DNA of 64,000 nucleotides from Rutstroemia sp. NJR-2017a BVV2 (lineage: Eukaryota > Ascomycota > Leotiomycetes > Helotiales > Rutstroemiaceae), in assembly GCA_002946415.1 (NCBI GenBank), contig NJPS01000044.1, forward strand, positions 744,001-808,000. Direction: 5' to 3'. The notes beneath the pieces are model-generated. The model was not told the DNA's origin. It saw only the letters and a list, made by a program, of their open reading frames with translations, and ran no database searches. Positions 24,655-35,521 of the stretch are shown piece by piece. How positions within the stretch are numbered: position 1 is the first letter of the stretch; each line of letters starts with the position of its first letter. Both the position numbers and the translations under genes were made by a program.

Positions 24655-25197
24655 TTAGTCGAAAAGACCGAAACCCATGTCCTCGTCGGACTCTTCCTTC
24701 TCTGCAGAAAACGTTAGTAACGGAGTCGCCGGGAGGAATCTTGTAAGCTTGGTGGTAAGTCGTACCCTCTTCTTCTTTCTTCTTCTCTTCCTCAGCTGGG
24801 GCAGCATCACCACCTGCAGCAGGAGCACCTCCAGCAGCAACTGGGGCAGCTCCACCACCAGATCCAACGTTCAACAGAAGATCCTTGACATCCTTTCCTG
24901 CAAGAGCCTGTAGATCCGAATATCAGCACTTTTTATCCTTCCCCACCACTGAGTCCTTGTCCATCGCGTACCTTGGCGAACAATGTAGTCCAGATTGGCT
25001 CAACATCTTCAATGTTGGCGGCCTTGATCAGAGTATTCAACTTCTCGGCCTATTGAATTCCAGTCAGTCAATTACTGCTCCCTCAAGAAGGATGGTCCTC
25101 CAATCTTGAAAAACATGGAAATCCTTACAGTGATGTCGACACCGTCATCGGCGAGGATCAAAGCCGCGTAAGAGGTTGCTAGTTCGGCGTTGGACAT
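24655..25197 (-). CDS. RPP1: 60S acidic ribosomal protein P1
   Basis: Four exons (25197-25129, 25049-24972, 24907-24766, 24701-24655) give 111 residues, the usual size. P1 pairs with P2 and P0 to form the ribosomal stalk that recruits elongation factors. The N-terminal helical dimerisation domain starts [20 protein letters not shown] and continues [19 protein letters not shown] and [16 protein letters not shown]. An Ala/Gly/Pro hinge follows, then a Lys/Glu run and the invariant tail [12 protein letters not shown]. The sequence type ([20 protein letters not shown]) marks P1 rather than P2. Three short introns (79, 64, 64 nt) in so small a gene are usual for filamentous ascomycetes. It is divergent from the DUF2408 gene. 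Confidence 0.95.
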
Positions 25198-25794
25198 TTT
25201 GAATATCTGGAATGGAATCAATTAGTATGCTGCGCCGAGCTGGTGCTTTGGAATGTAGAATGCGACGCACCGACAAGTTGCGATTTGATGTCGGTATGTT
25301 GGTATGTACTTTGGAGTCAACGTTGTTGAAAGTGATATTCAAAAGTTCGTGGGGAGGGTTTTGGAAATTCAAAAGTGTGCGTGACTAATACATCTCGGCT
25401 AATGAACCAATCAATGCTCCAGTAAGCGACAGTCACGGGAAACAGGTATTTTTGCAGGGCTGAACAAACGGATCTGAATGGACTGCCGTAGCTGCAATGT
25501 TTGAAAAGTTGCAGAGGGACAAGGCTGTGAGTTGCCCCGCCGTTCTAGACCAATAAGGAATATATGACATAGTTCTACCCCGACTTAGTAAGGACAACCC
25601 AATTGTGATCACCCAAGGTACTCGGTACCTGTCCAGCTATCTACCAACAAATTCGACATACGAATTTCAAATCATATGAATTTGATTGTCTCTATTTACT
25701 TGGACTTTCTTTTCTCGCAAGTGTCACTGTCGGAATCAGCAAAGAAACACTGCAACAGCAATATCCCATTATCCCTTGCAAAGCGAACACCAAC
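25198..25794. promoter_or_regulatory. Divergent promoter, RPP1/DUF2408
   Basis: 597 bp between facing-away start codons. A/T-rich parts lie near 25660-25700; no classical TATA box is certain. Confidence 0.5.
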
Positions 25795-27421
25795 ATGACG
25801 GACACCCCCTCACATCCTCTTCCGCTCGACCCTCGCGAACAGCCTATACTGGACAATCTTCAGGCAATACGGGATGAATTGACTCTATTGAAATCCGATA
25901 GAACGTCATACGTAAAGGCGGCCGACGTCCTCGCTCTCTACGATAGGACTGTCGAACAAGTGAAACTTCTCACCGAGATAAGGGCTGATAAGCCGGACGA
26001 GCAGAACCGAGGTCAGTCATGAGAAGTGTTTGAAGATCCGAGATGGGATGTCCTGTCAGTGCTGACTCGAAGTCTTACAGTTGATCGCGTATTGGATGGA
26101 TGCTTTCAACTACTCTCCCTGTTTTTCATGACCATAGGAAAGACCAACGAAGCTCCTGCAGCTTATTCTCTCACATCTACCATCAAACGTTTATTAGACC
26201 ATTTGATCGAGGTTGATCTATACTCTGCGAAGGATCTGGAACACGTCTCCCATACACTCGATAGACTCGGAGGAATCGTGAAGAAGGCAGATGAATCATA
26301 TTCTACCAAGCTTATCACTCTCCTGAGTAACCGAATCGATATCTGCAAGGCTGACCTAGCATACTTGGAGGAGCGACTAAAGCGACATAATGAACTAGCA
26401 GATATTCACGAGAAAATCATATCGATATTAAGATCTATTTCACTGGCAAATACCAAGGCCAAGGTGAGTCATGTTTGTAGCAGATCTTATTTGGGGCCTT
26501 AGCCGCTATGTTTGCATTAGGAATCGGGGCTGACGGCTATTGATAGTTCTCGAGTACGGAAGTGACTAAGCTTCAAAATCAGTTAAAAGAAATTGATGCT
26601 AAGAGAGTCGATGGAAAATTTCTGACGGCTGATGGACAGGTTGCGGCGGGTAGTGACGAGGTCTCTGAGCATTTGGAAAGATGTTTAATGTGGTCAGAAA
26701 TTGTCTTAGAGAGGTTCGTAATTGTATTACACTCGAGGCAAGGAAGACTTTATACTGACATTAAAATAGAAAAGGGCAGTTCCCTGAAGCATTCAAAGAA
26801 GTCTATCAAACGTTGATCAACATACGCAATCAACTTGAAAGATTATCTCTGACTCAAGCTTGGTCGTTGAGAGAGACTGACTTGTACGACTTTCAAAGAC
26901 AACTAGATAAGATTGATGAGAGCCGAGTGGACGGAAACTTCGTTGATGCTGAGGGAAACTTTGCTGAGCTCTATGTTCAACGAGTATGCTATTCATTTTT
27001 GGTCTTGATAGAACCCATACTAATTTTAACAGACACTGCTCTATCTGATCAGACGGAGCTATGCATATATTTATTATCTCATGGTGTCTTCTGAACCAGT
27101 TTCGGAAGCTCTGCTGCCAGTTTACAACCAACTTCAAACTCTTAGACGGTGTCTTATTGAAGTCAAGAATTCTGGTGGAGTCAGCTCCCCACGAGAATTG
27201 TATCCTTATAGCATGAAGGTCGGTGGTCTGCTGAATGATCTACAGGAAGTTTGACTAACCAATTATAGTTAAATTCAATAGACAACATGAGAGTTGACGG
27301 TAAATTCATGCTCGGAGATGACATCCCAGAAGGGCAAGGCAGTATTAATGACCTTCTGGCGGAATGTTTCGAATTAAGCTACGAGCTACGTGTAGCTGCA
27401 GAGACCGACAGCGACGCGTAA
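25795..27421 (+). CDS. DUF2408 (UPF0662) family protein
   Basis: Six exons (25795-26011, 26081-26463, 26547-26713, 26770-26983, 27033-27218, 27269-27421) give 439 residues. The protein is all-helical and soluble. It contains the duplicated motif of the family: IDAKRVDGKFLTADG (about residue 212), IDESRVDGNFVDAEGN (about 310) and IDNMRVDGKFMLGDD (about 398), so three copies of an IDxxRVDGxF element are visible. The ending EGQGSINDLLAECFELSYEL is also typical. Fungal members are described as conserved cytoplasmic proteins of unknown function. Introns of 49-83 nt were placed to keep these motifs whole. No signal peptide or membrane span is seen. Confidence 0.9.
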
Positions 27422-28039
27422 AAGAGTCATGAAACTTTGTTATTTGGAGTCTGGTAATGCGGCTGTTACAGTATTAAAAGGCGTTAGGAATGGATGTTGG
27501 TTGGGCATCATCTAAGATCCTACTGGCAGGGTGCTTTGTATGATATCTGGAACAGGTATGTGGTATAAGGTCTACACTGGATATCTCGAAACCACATGGA
27601 ATATGAAGAGCGGACGGTGGCCAGATAGTTTAAAGGCGTTTAGTTTTGATCCTCTAGCAGAGCTAAGCATAATAGATGTTGTGACCTGTCATTTGTTCAT
27701 ATATATGGTCTACCCGTCATCTTCATCTAGCATGGCCAGCCTGGAGTTTGGTGATGGAGCAGTAGGCAAAGTATTGCGGGAGCCAACCACCGACCGTATC
27801 TATCACACCTGCTCAGGAAGCTGGCCGACAATTTTCGTGTGTCCTCCGAGGAGAATATGCCGAATCACTGGCAGGGTCTGGTAACACACATCCACCTTGA
27901 AGCATCCCATAAGCCAGGTTTCATTGCCATTGCTCAAGTCGTCCGGTTGGCTGCCATGCATCGACCTGTCAACGCAGCTCATCGGGTCTTCAGGCCGAAA
28001 GAGCATACTCCAGAATCTTTACTTCCATCCCAGTCCACC
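27422..28039. other. Convergent 3' spacer, DUF2408/LTO1
   Basis: 618 bp between two gene 3' ends. The + frame 27531-27884 lacks family resemblance and probably reflects chance. Confidence 0.45.
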
Positions 28040-28588
28040 TCACCTAGCCTTCATTACACTGACATCCTCAATCGCTCCGTCACCACTACTCTTAGGCCCT
28101 CCTCTTTGTCCATCTACTTCCCCAACCATCCTCTCAATAATCTTAACCTTTGCCTGCGCCCGTTTCAGCCTGTCATCAAAATCTGATACTGCATCATCCG
28201 TGTTATCCGTTGCAAGACTCTCTGCTTCTGCTAGCGCATAGAAGACTTTGATGTGTTTTGCTAACCTCTCATTTCCGGAGAACTGTGGCAATTCTCGAGC
28301 TTGTGTATCAGGTGATTCTTTGGGAAGGGATGATGGGTCTGTATCTGATGAAGAGGCAGTAGAGTCGGAGGTTGGAGCTTTCTGGAAAACAGGCGTCCGG
28401 TTAACCCAAATAAGAGATTTCCCGTGTAGACGTCCCATCTCGACGTATTTTTCAAAGCCCTTCTCAAGTCCGAGGGTACGACCTTCGATACGTCCGGCGG
28501 CTATGCCTTCCTCTAACCCGGTCTGATAACCATTGTTATAAAATTCCTCTTCGAGTCCCAGGACTTCGTCGAAGGGATCGATGGACAT
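28040..28588 (-). CDS. LTO1: Lto1/ORAOV1-type Fe-S cluster adaptor
   Basis: A single exon encodes 182 residues. Lto1 with Yae1 links the cytosolic Fe-S assembly machinery to the ribosome-recycling ATPase Rli1/ABCE1. The N-terminal 60 residues hold the hallmark helix with repeated Gly every four residues: FYNNGYQTGLEEGIAAGRIE followed by GRTLGLEKGFEKYVEMGRLHG. The middle is Ser/Thr-rich and probably disordered. In the yeast protein a C-terminal Trp recruits the targeting complex; here the C-terminus is VMKAR without Trp, which is unusual or reflects lineage variation. It is divergent from methionyl-tRNA synthetase. Confidence 0.9.
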   Translation of the reverse strand: MSIDPFDEVLGLEEEFYNNGYQTGLEEGIAAGRIEGRTLGLEKGFEKYVEMGRLHGKSLIWVNRTPVFQKAPTSDSTASSSDTDPSSLPKESPDTQARELPQFSGNERLAKHIKVFYALAEAESLATDNTDDAVSDFDDRLKRAQAKVKIIERMVGEVDGQRGGPKSSGDGAIEDVSVMKAR

Positions 28589-28975
28589 TTTTGATCTTCG
28601 AGGTTTGACGACGTTGTGGAGGGTTCGAAGATGAGTTCGCGCAAATCTAGATTCAAGACGTCTCGCTTACGTAAGGCTAACGGCAACGCATGATTCTGCA
28701 CCATCTTTAGGTATTTAAGATTGATTTTCAGTTCACTTGATACATAAAATACCTGAGATTTTGAAATTATAACCCCCAAGGAGGTCCTTTCAATATCCCA
28801 TGGTGTTCGAAGACATCCAGTCACCAGCCTCGCGTTTCCAGCCTTTTCGCAAATCCTTCGCTAAAATTGCCCCTCCAAGGCTTTTGGACTGACTCACTCA
28901 TTCACAAGGAGAACAAAATCCACAGCGGGGTTCTTTGGTTCACTCGCGCTTCCTTCACAAAACAACGAATACAAA
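28589..28975. promoter_or_regulatory. Divergent promoter, LTO1/MetRS
   Basis: 387 bp shared by two translation-related genes. The MetRS start is preceded by ACAAA, a good fungal start context. Confidence 0.6.
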
Positions 28976-30889
28976 ATGGCGACTCCAAACGTGATTCTGC
29001 CTGAGAAAGGCAAGAACAACATCCTAATTACTAGTGCGCTGCCATACGTCAACAATGTTCCTCATTTGGGAAATATTGTTGGTAGTGTGCTCAGTGCAGA
29101 TGTATTCTCGCGTTTCAGCAAGCTGAGAGATAGACCTACACTCTTCATCTGCGGAACGGATGAATATGGAACTGCGACCGAAACGAAAGCTTTGGAGACA
29201 GGTCAAACCCCAAAAGAGCTGTGTGACGAATTCCACAAGAAACATAAGGATGTGTATGATTGGTTTGAAATTGGGTTCGATTACTTCGGAAGGACGACCA
29301 CTGAACAGCAAACAGTCATTGCACAAGATATTTTCACGAAGCTTTACAAGAATGGATACATGGAGGAGCGCACAACTACGCAACCCTACTGCGAGAAGCA
29401 TGAAGCATTCCTTGCGGATCGTTACGTTGAGGGCACTTGTCCTAAATGCCAATACGACGATGCAAGAGGTGATCAATGCGACAAATGCGGAAGTCTCCTT
29501 GATCCGTTCGAGCTCATCAATCCTCACTGCAAGCTTGATGGCGCTACGCCAGTTCCTCGGGATACCACGCACATTTTCTTAAGACTCGATAAATGTCAGC
29601 CAGCAATTGAGTCATGGTTTAACAAATCTAGCGTCGAGGGGGGTTGGCCCAAAAATGGTGTCAGTATTACAAGATCGTGGCTTGACAAAGGATTGGAGGG
29701 ACGAAGTATTACTCGAGACTTGAAATGGGGTACGCCAATTCCATTGCCCGGTTACGAGAACAAGGTGCTTTATGTCTGGTTCGATGCTTGTATTGGATAT
29801 CCCTCCATCACTGCAAACTATACCAAGGATTGGGAACTCTGGTGGCGTGACCCGGACAACGTAAAGTTGTATCAATTCATGGGCAAAGACAATGTGCCTT
29901 TCCACACTGTCATTTTCCCAGGATCTCAAATGGGAACTGGCGATAAATGGACTATGCTCAACCATCTGTCAACTACCGAGTATCTCAACTACGAGAATGG
30001 CAAGTTCTCAAAATCAAGAGGTGTTGGTGTGTTTGGAGATACTGCTAAGGAAACGGGAGTCCCACCTTCAGTCTGGAGATACTATCTCTTGGCCAACCGA
30101 CCAGAAGCAGGTGATTCTCAATTCGAATGGTCAAGTTTCATTCAGATGAACAACTCCGTATTGCTTGCCAACTTGGGTAACTTCGTCAATCGAGTCATCA
30201 AATTTGTGAACGCCAAATGCGATGGAGTTATTCCCGAGTTCTCCGTAGAATACAAGGATGACTCATTCGACTTCCCTGGCTGGATCAACGAAGTCAATGG
30301 TCAACTCAAAGAGTTTATTGATGACATGGAAGCTGTACGAATCCGTGCCGGTCTTGAAAAACTCATGCAAATCTCCACTCTCGGCAACAACTTCCTTCAG
30401 TATCGTCTGGATAACGCCAACCTCGCTGAACACCCCGAAAGAACTCACACCGTCATCGGACTCGCCCTTAACCTCTGCTATCTCCTCGCCTCCATCACCT
30501 CCCCATTCATGCCCTCCACCGCGGAGTCCATCGTTGCCCAGCTTAACGCACCCCTCCTCTCCATCCCAGATAAATGGGACCACTCTGCACTCAAAAGCGG
30601 TCACAAGATCGGCAAAGCAGCGTATCTTTTTACCAGAATCGACGAGAAGAAGGGCGAAGAATGGAGGTCGATATTCGGCGGAACGCAAGCGTCGAGATTG
30701 GCCGAGGAAGAGGCCAAGGCCAAGAAGAAGGCAGATAAAGAGAGAGATAAGGAGAGGAAACGATTGAAGAAGGAGGCGGCGAAGAAGGAAGCTAATGCTG
30801 TGGAGAAAAAGGAGGCTGTGGAGACGGAGTTGCCTTTGAGGGGTAAGGTTGCTGAGGAGCAGGCTCCACCACCAGCGGCTGCTCCTTAA
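28976..30889 (+). CDS. MES1: Methionyl-tRNA synthetase, cytosolic
   Basis: One intronless exon encodes 637 residues. The class I synthetase charges initiator and elongator tRNA-Met. HLGN (HIGH motif) is at residues 30-33 and KFSKSRG (KMSKS motif) at 343-349. A Cys-rich zinc insertion lies between (CEKHEAFL..., CPKCQYDD, CDKCGSLLD). The anticodon-binding helical domain follows, with NNSVLLANLGNFVNR and ITSPFMPSTAESI. The C-terminus is a highly charged Lys/Glu tail (about 570-615), then Pro/Ala. The N-terminal GST-like domain that yeast Mes1 uses to bind Arc1 is absent, and the tail may replace it for tRNA binding (inference). The final 450 bases switch from C-rich to G-rich composition. Confidence 0.95.
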   Translation: MATPNVILPEKGKNNILITSALPYVNNVPHLGNIVGSVLSADVFSRFSKLRDRPTLFICGTDEYGTATETKALETGQTPKELCDEFHKKHKDVYDWFEIGFDYFGRTTTEQQTVIAQDIFTKLYKNGYMEERTTTQPYCEKHEAFLADRYVEGTCPKCQYDDARGDQCDKCGSLLDPFELINPHCKLDGATPVPRDTTHIFLRLDKCQPAIESWFNKSSVEGGWPKNGVSITRSWLDKGLEGRSITRDLKWGTPIPLPGYENKVLYVWFDACIGYPSITANYTKDWELWWRDPDNVKLYQFMGKDNVPFHTVIFPGSQMGTGDKWTMLNHLSTTEYLNYENGKFSKSRGVGVFGDTAKETGVPPSVWRYYLLANRPEAGDSQFEWSSFIQMNNSVLLANLGNFVNRVIKFVNAKCDGVIPEFSVEYKDDSFDFPGWINEVNGQLKEFIDDMEAVRIRAGLEKLMQISTLGNNFLQYRLDNANLAEHPERTHTVIGLALNLCYLLASITSPFMPSTAESIVAQLNAPLLSIPDKWDHSALKSGHKIGKAAYLFTRIDEKKGEEWRSIFGGTQASRLAEEEAKAKKKADKERDKERKRLKKEAAKKEANAVEKKEAVETELPLRGKVAEEQAPPPAAAP

Positions 30890-31367
30890 GGGGTGATGGT
30901 AGATAGGCGTTGAGGTATTGTTGGAGTTAGTTGGTAGAGATGAGCGAGAAGCAGGCACAGTCTTGATTAGCTAGATGGTCTAGTTTTCCTTTAGGATCTG
31001 TTTATGTGTTATGACAATGAGAATGAAGAGATGCCGTGTTCTTAACAACCAACAAGATGAAATATCAATCAAGAATAGATTATTCAAACAAGCTGAACGT
31101 GTGTCCACCTGTTCATCTGTCTATCATGAGCTCACGCTTCCTCCGCTCAAATTTGCATTCACATCAAAGTATCTCCACAAAGCCGAATTCGTAGAAGGGT
31201 GATTTTTCATTAATCATACAAAAAGTGCCCACCGATCATTAGCAGTAGCAGTACCTAGTAAAAATCAAACCGAAGACCTCGCTCACTGTCCTTTCATTTC
31301 CCTGTGCCGTTCAACCCATTACCCCAAGTTACCATACCACAAACATCAATTCTCACATTACAGGGAT
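30890..31367. other. Convergent 3' spacer, MetRS/small membrane protein
   Basis: 478 bp of 3' flanks. No gene or structured element seen. Confidence 0.5.
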
Positions 31368-31987
31368 TTACTTTCCCCCAAACCAACCCGAGATGCCGCT
31401 CTTCGCCTTCGCGGCCTCGACTTCTACTTTTCGGTCTACCTCGTCGATCTTCTTCATTGTCTGTTTGCCGTATTGATCGAGTTTGCCTTCGGCTTTGGCG
31501 AGCTCGGCGCGTGCGCGGTCGGTCTGTGAAGGGGAGGTTAGTTTTGATGGTTTGGGGAGGGGGTTGGTGGGGAGGAAGAAGGGTAGAATTTGGTGGGCAT
31601 GGGTTAAATGGATAAATGACGTACGGTAGCATCGAGCTTAGCACCGGCTTCAGTACCCCATTTCTCGGCTTCTTTTTGGGCTTGCTTGCCTCGGCCGGGA
31701 ATCTCTGATTTTATGTTGGCGGATGCGCGGGCGAGGTCAGCTGGAGAGGGGAGGGCGAGTTAGTTGCTTGCTTGCTTGCTGGCTGGCTTGGTGGATAGGA
31801 TGGAAGGGGGGAGGGGAGGGAGGAGAGTGGTAGTTGGGTTGAGGAGTGAGGATGGATGGGTAGACATACTCTCGAATTGCTTCTCAGCAACCTTGGGACT
31901 TCCTCCTGCGCTGTACAGATAGTATCCTACACCACCAGCGGCGAACAGGGTAGCGTAGAGAGGAAGACGGGACTTTGGTTGAGCCAT
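31368..31987 (-). CDS. Small membrane-anchored fungal protein (calcofluor-hypersensitive type)
   Basis: Three exons (31987-31870, 31740-31625, 31523-31368) give 129 residues. A Gly-rich hydrophobic segment (residues 8-27, LPLYATLFAAGGVGYYLYSA) anchors the N-terminus. The rest is a charged Lys/Glu/Ala amphipathic helix (KQAQKEAEKWGTEAGAKLD, AELAKAEGKLDQYGKQTMKK) ending GISGWFGGK. I recall this family being annotated as calcofluor white hypersensitive protein in Pezizomycotina; the real function is unknown. The segment could also be a mitochondrial inner-membrane anchor. The introns are 129 and 101 nt; the first contains a GCTTGCTTGC repeat (+ strand about 31763). Confidence 0.8.
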
Positions 31988-33033
31988 GGTGTGAAGTGAA
32001 GTTGTTTGTTGCGTGTTCGACCTTTGTTGCTTGTATATTCGCTAATTCGCTTGTGTGGAATGAAGAAAAGTATTGATTGTTGATTGTACTAAGGGATTGT
32101 ATGGGATTTGGGTTTTATATGGGAAAAGTGATGAGGTGATGTCTGGATGAATAGTCACCAGAGTTATTGAATGTTACGAGTACTTGTGCTTTGATTGGCT
32201 GATTGATGGTATGATTGGAGCTTCCATGCTTTGACTCCTCGAGATTCGATTTGAGGGGTAAGAATTGGAAAGCTGCTTTGCCATGGGCGAACAAGAGCTG
32301 GCTGAACGTGCAACGTGCAACGTCATAGGATGAAAGCGGCATGAGGTGGGGTATGCGCGCGGAGTGGAGCGCTCCAAAAGAAAAGTTGCTGGCTGAACGG
32401 TGTGGCGGTGCACATCTCTCGATTGCGGTGCTGCTTTTCGCACATCAAGATCTTCTTGCAGGAACAGGGATCTTCACATCTAGCTTTCTTTAGCTTCGTC
32501 ATAGCAAAGAGTAAATGGGCAAAAGAGGAAAAGAGGAAAAGTCGAAAAATCGAAAAGAGCACGACCAGAAGCATCCGCTCTTCCTAAACAAGCGGACGAG
32601 CTACCTACCAGCTACCAGGTATCCCCACAACAATGCCATCGATCCTGAGCCCGGATTCTGCTATTGATTTACCTCAAGGCCTCAAGGGACGTCGACGAGA
32701 GACACTTTTTCCAAGATACAAGAAATAGCAGGGCAAACGACAAGAAGTCCAACTAATTTCTTGGAACAGACGTGCAACAAAACCATCCTTATTTTGACTG
32801 TTTGAAATAAGGAATTATCCACGAAGATCCAGTTCTAGAATCCCCAACCACGCTGCAAAGTCCATCATTAGCTTCATTTTTACTTGACTGTCCACCGTAC
32901 TGTACATTCTTCTGCGGCCATCTCATTATACTCCAAACAAGATCTCGTCGATTGCTGCCTCGCGCGAAAGCAAAGGGAAGCATATTTCTGCGCAGCTCGA
33001 CAACAATGCTCTCCCCATAATAATCTTAAGAGC
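31988..33033. promoter_or_regulatory. Divergent upstream region
   Basis: 1046 bp between two facing-away starts. It contains a duplicated CGTGCAACGTGCAACGT near 32310 and a purine-rich AAGAGGAAAAG stretch near 32525. No gene is seen. Confidence 0.4.
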
Positions 33034-34820
33034 ATGTCTTTACTCCATTCGAAAAACAAAAGGCCCCAGCCTCTCCAGGATAAGGATTATGATCACGAAA
33101 TCCAGTTAGTCGATCATACCCAGAAGGTTGCGCGTGGGCTACCAAGTCCGACCAGAGAAAGACCTCCAAGTCTGCCGCGCATATCAATATCTGAATCCTC
33201 ATCCTCAACAAATGTTCAAGCCGATGGCGGTCACCTGAAGAAACATCGCACGCTACGAGAGGAGTTGACTAAGAGGAAATACAAAAAGTATCAGGATGTT
33301 CACGTAGATGTGAATGAGGTTGACCCTACTCCGAATCGGGGTTCGGCGGTGTATGCTCGATGTTTGTCTTTTGGTTCACATGTGCCGGTTTGCTAATAAT
33401 ATTCCACAGAACATTACCCGCAGAAGAAAACGCACAGAACGACGACGAAGATGACGATGAAGAGCGAGGTCGAGCGAGGTCGAAACGCCCAAAGAAGGAA
33501 CCCATCCCATTCGAGATTGACGTTCTATACGAGAATCAACGCGGAGTCATTCTCTGCGGACTGTATTTATTTTCTTCAGCAGCTCTAGGAAACTTGGATC
33601 CTTCTGCATGGACGAATGTCGCGAATAAGACGAGTGCTACGAATACTACAAACGCACAGGTTCCGGATCCCAGCTGGGAATGGGCGTGGCCAGAATGGAG
33701 GATAAATCATGATGAGGGGGTAAGTTCCTTTGGGTTCTACATACTCGTTGGGTGGTTTGAAGTTGAGGATCGTTCCCAATGATGGGGGAGCTGACCCGAA
33801 TCAAGCGCGATCTCAACTCATGCTGGAGATAAACATACTAATTCGCGCCTGGCTTAGGTCGATGAAGACGGCTGGGAATATTCATTCGCATTCTCCCGCA
33901 AGTTCTCGTGGCACAATTCTAGATGGTACAATTCCTTCGTTCGAAGACGGATTTGGATACGCAAGCGGGTTAAGAAAAGTGCTGGATATCATTCTCAACA
34001 TGCACATATACTCAATGAAGATTATTTTACCATACGTCCAGTGAGTACAACATCAACAACAGACGACCTTTCAGCATCTATTGCAAACTACGCCTCTGAT
34101 ACAGCCCTGTTTCCCGTCAGCAATACTGATCCAAACACCAAACAGGCACGAAGCAGAAGTAGAAGTCGAGCAATAACCTTAGCAAACACGGTTCGAGACA
34201 GCAGCAGATACAGCATGGCCCTTTCCAAGCACGAACTCGAAGAAGAACTGAGAAACGAAGATATCTGTGACATTGGTTCACTTATGAGCATTCTCCGAAT
34301 TTGTCGCATCGACCGGGAAAAAATGGAAGCAGTGGAGAGTTTTATCAAACACGGTGGTGACGAACTACATTATCTGGCGGAGCACATGCACGAGATTATG
34401 AACCATTTCATATTTCAAGCTTCGCGTCGACTGCTTCTCAGTAACCTGATGAAGAACTTTGATGAGGCGTTGGATAAGGAGAAGGATGATGGGGAGAGTA
34501 TGAAACAGAGAGCTGAAAGTTTGGAAGCAGCAGTCAAAGCGGCTGATGAAGAAGTCAAAAGATTGGAATATTGGAGTGATGTTAAAGATATGGCTGAGAG
34601 TGGAACAACAAAAGGCGCGGTGGACAGTGGACAGGGTTGGAGGGAAAACTGGGAGGGCGCGGATAATAGTGGCCCGAAAGATGTTATTTCAGATGCGAAG
34701 CTGATGGACGTTAATGGTGTTATGGATGGAGAGGGACGGAAAGAGAAGGAAAATGGGTTTGGGGAGGTCAATGGTAATAGCAATGGTAATGCCAAGGGAA
34801 AGGAGAAGGCTAGGGATTGA
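33034..34820 (+). CDS. DysF-domain protein, Mug65/Spo73-like
   Basis: Three exons (33034-33350, 33410-33719, 33858-34820) give 529 residues. After a disordered basic N-terminus comes EIDVLYENQRGVILCGLYLF and then the Trp-rich signature of a DysF/peroxin domain: WEWAWPEWRINHDEG, VDEDGWEYSFAF, FSWHNSRWYNSFVRRRIWIR. DysF domains occur in Pex23/Pex30-family peroxins and in fission yeast Spo73 (Mug65), which acts in prospore membrane extension. No membrane span is evident, which favours the Spo73 type. The C-terminal half is helical (MSILRICRIDREKMEAVESF, HEIMNHFIFQASRRLLL) and ends in a Glu/Asn/Gly tail. The 138-nt second intron was chosen because it joins NHDEG directly to VDEDGW. Confidence 0.82.
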
Positions 34821-35521
34821 AATTGTGATGAAATGGGATGAGATGAGATGAGATGCTCTCGAAATTGGCATTGGCGTTTATTCGATACACGATATACCAT
34901 GGGTTAGGTTCGGTTGATCGGTTCTTTTGGCTGCATAGCGTTTGTTTTCTTGGGATCAGCATCAAGTTTTGGGTATTGTACCATATCTTGGGTTGCGGGA
35001 ACCGCATAGGAAAAAAGGATTACTGTAGGGGATTAGGAGCGTGTATATGATAATGATAATGAAGGTAAATATCCGAATTTACCTCAGAAGTCGAGAATGT
35101 GACGTCTTCCGTTCTCCCTGCACGACATGACATTACTTTTAAGAGGTATCAGATTCTGATGTTTCAGAGACTTCGTAGAAAAATTTCCCTCGTCGTAATG
35201 GTACGTCCTGTGTTGGGCCCGCCTGTACTAAATTGAATATAAACTATACATGAAAAATTCCTAGCCAGTGAATTGGACATAGATAGTCCTAGCTATCCAT
35301 CCCGTCCGCAATCTTTTCCGATCAGAACTTTCAGATCACACATGTCTGTATAACCCCTAAGCAAGCAACCATACAACCATTCTCTCCATTCCTTCAGAGA
35401 TATTCCAAATCCACCGAGTTCCTTCCCCCTTCCCTAACTCCTTGATCGAAATCGTACCCAAACCCTAATACACACACACCCTGTTTCTGCTTCGCCTCCC
35501 CTTTCCATCAGCCAAGAATAT
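34821..35521. other. Convergent 3' spacer, DysF gene/MAD2
   Basis: 701 bp between gene ends that face each other. Nothing beyond 3' flanks, with a short GAGATGAGATGAGATG repeat just after 34838. Confidence 0.45.
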
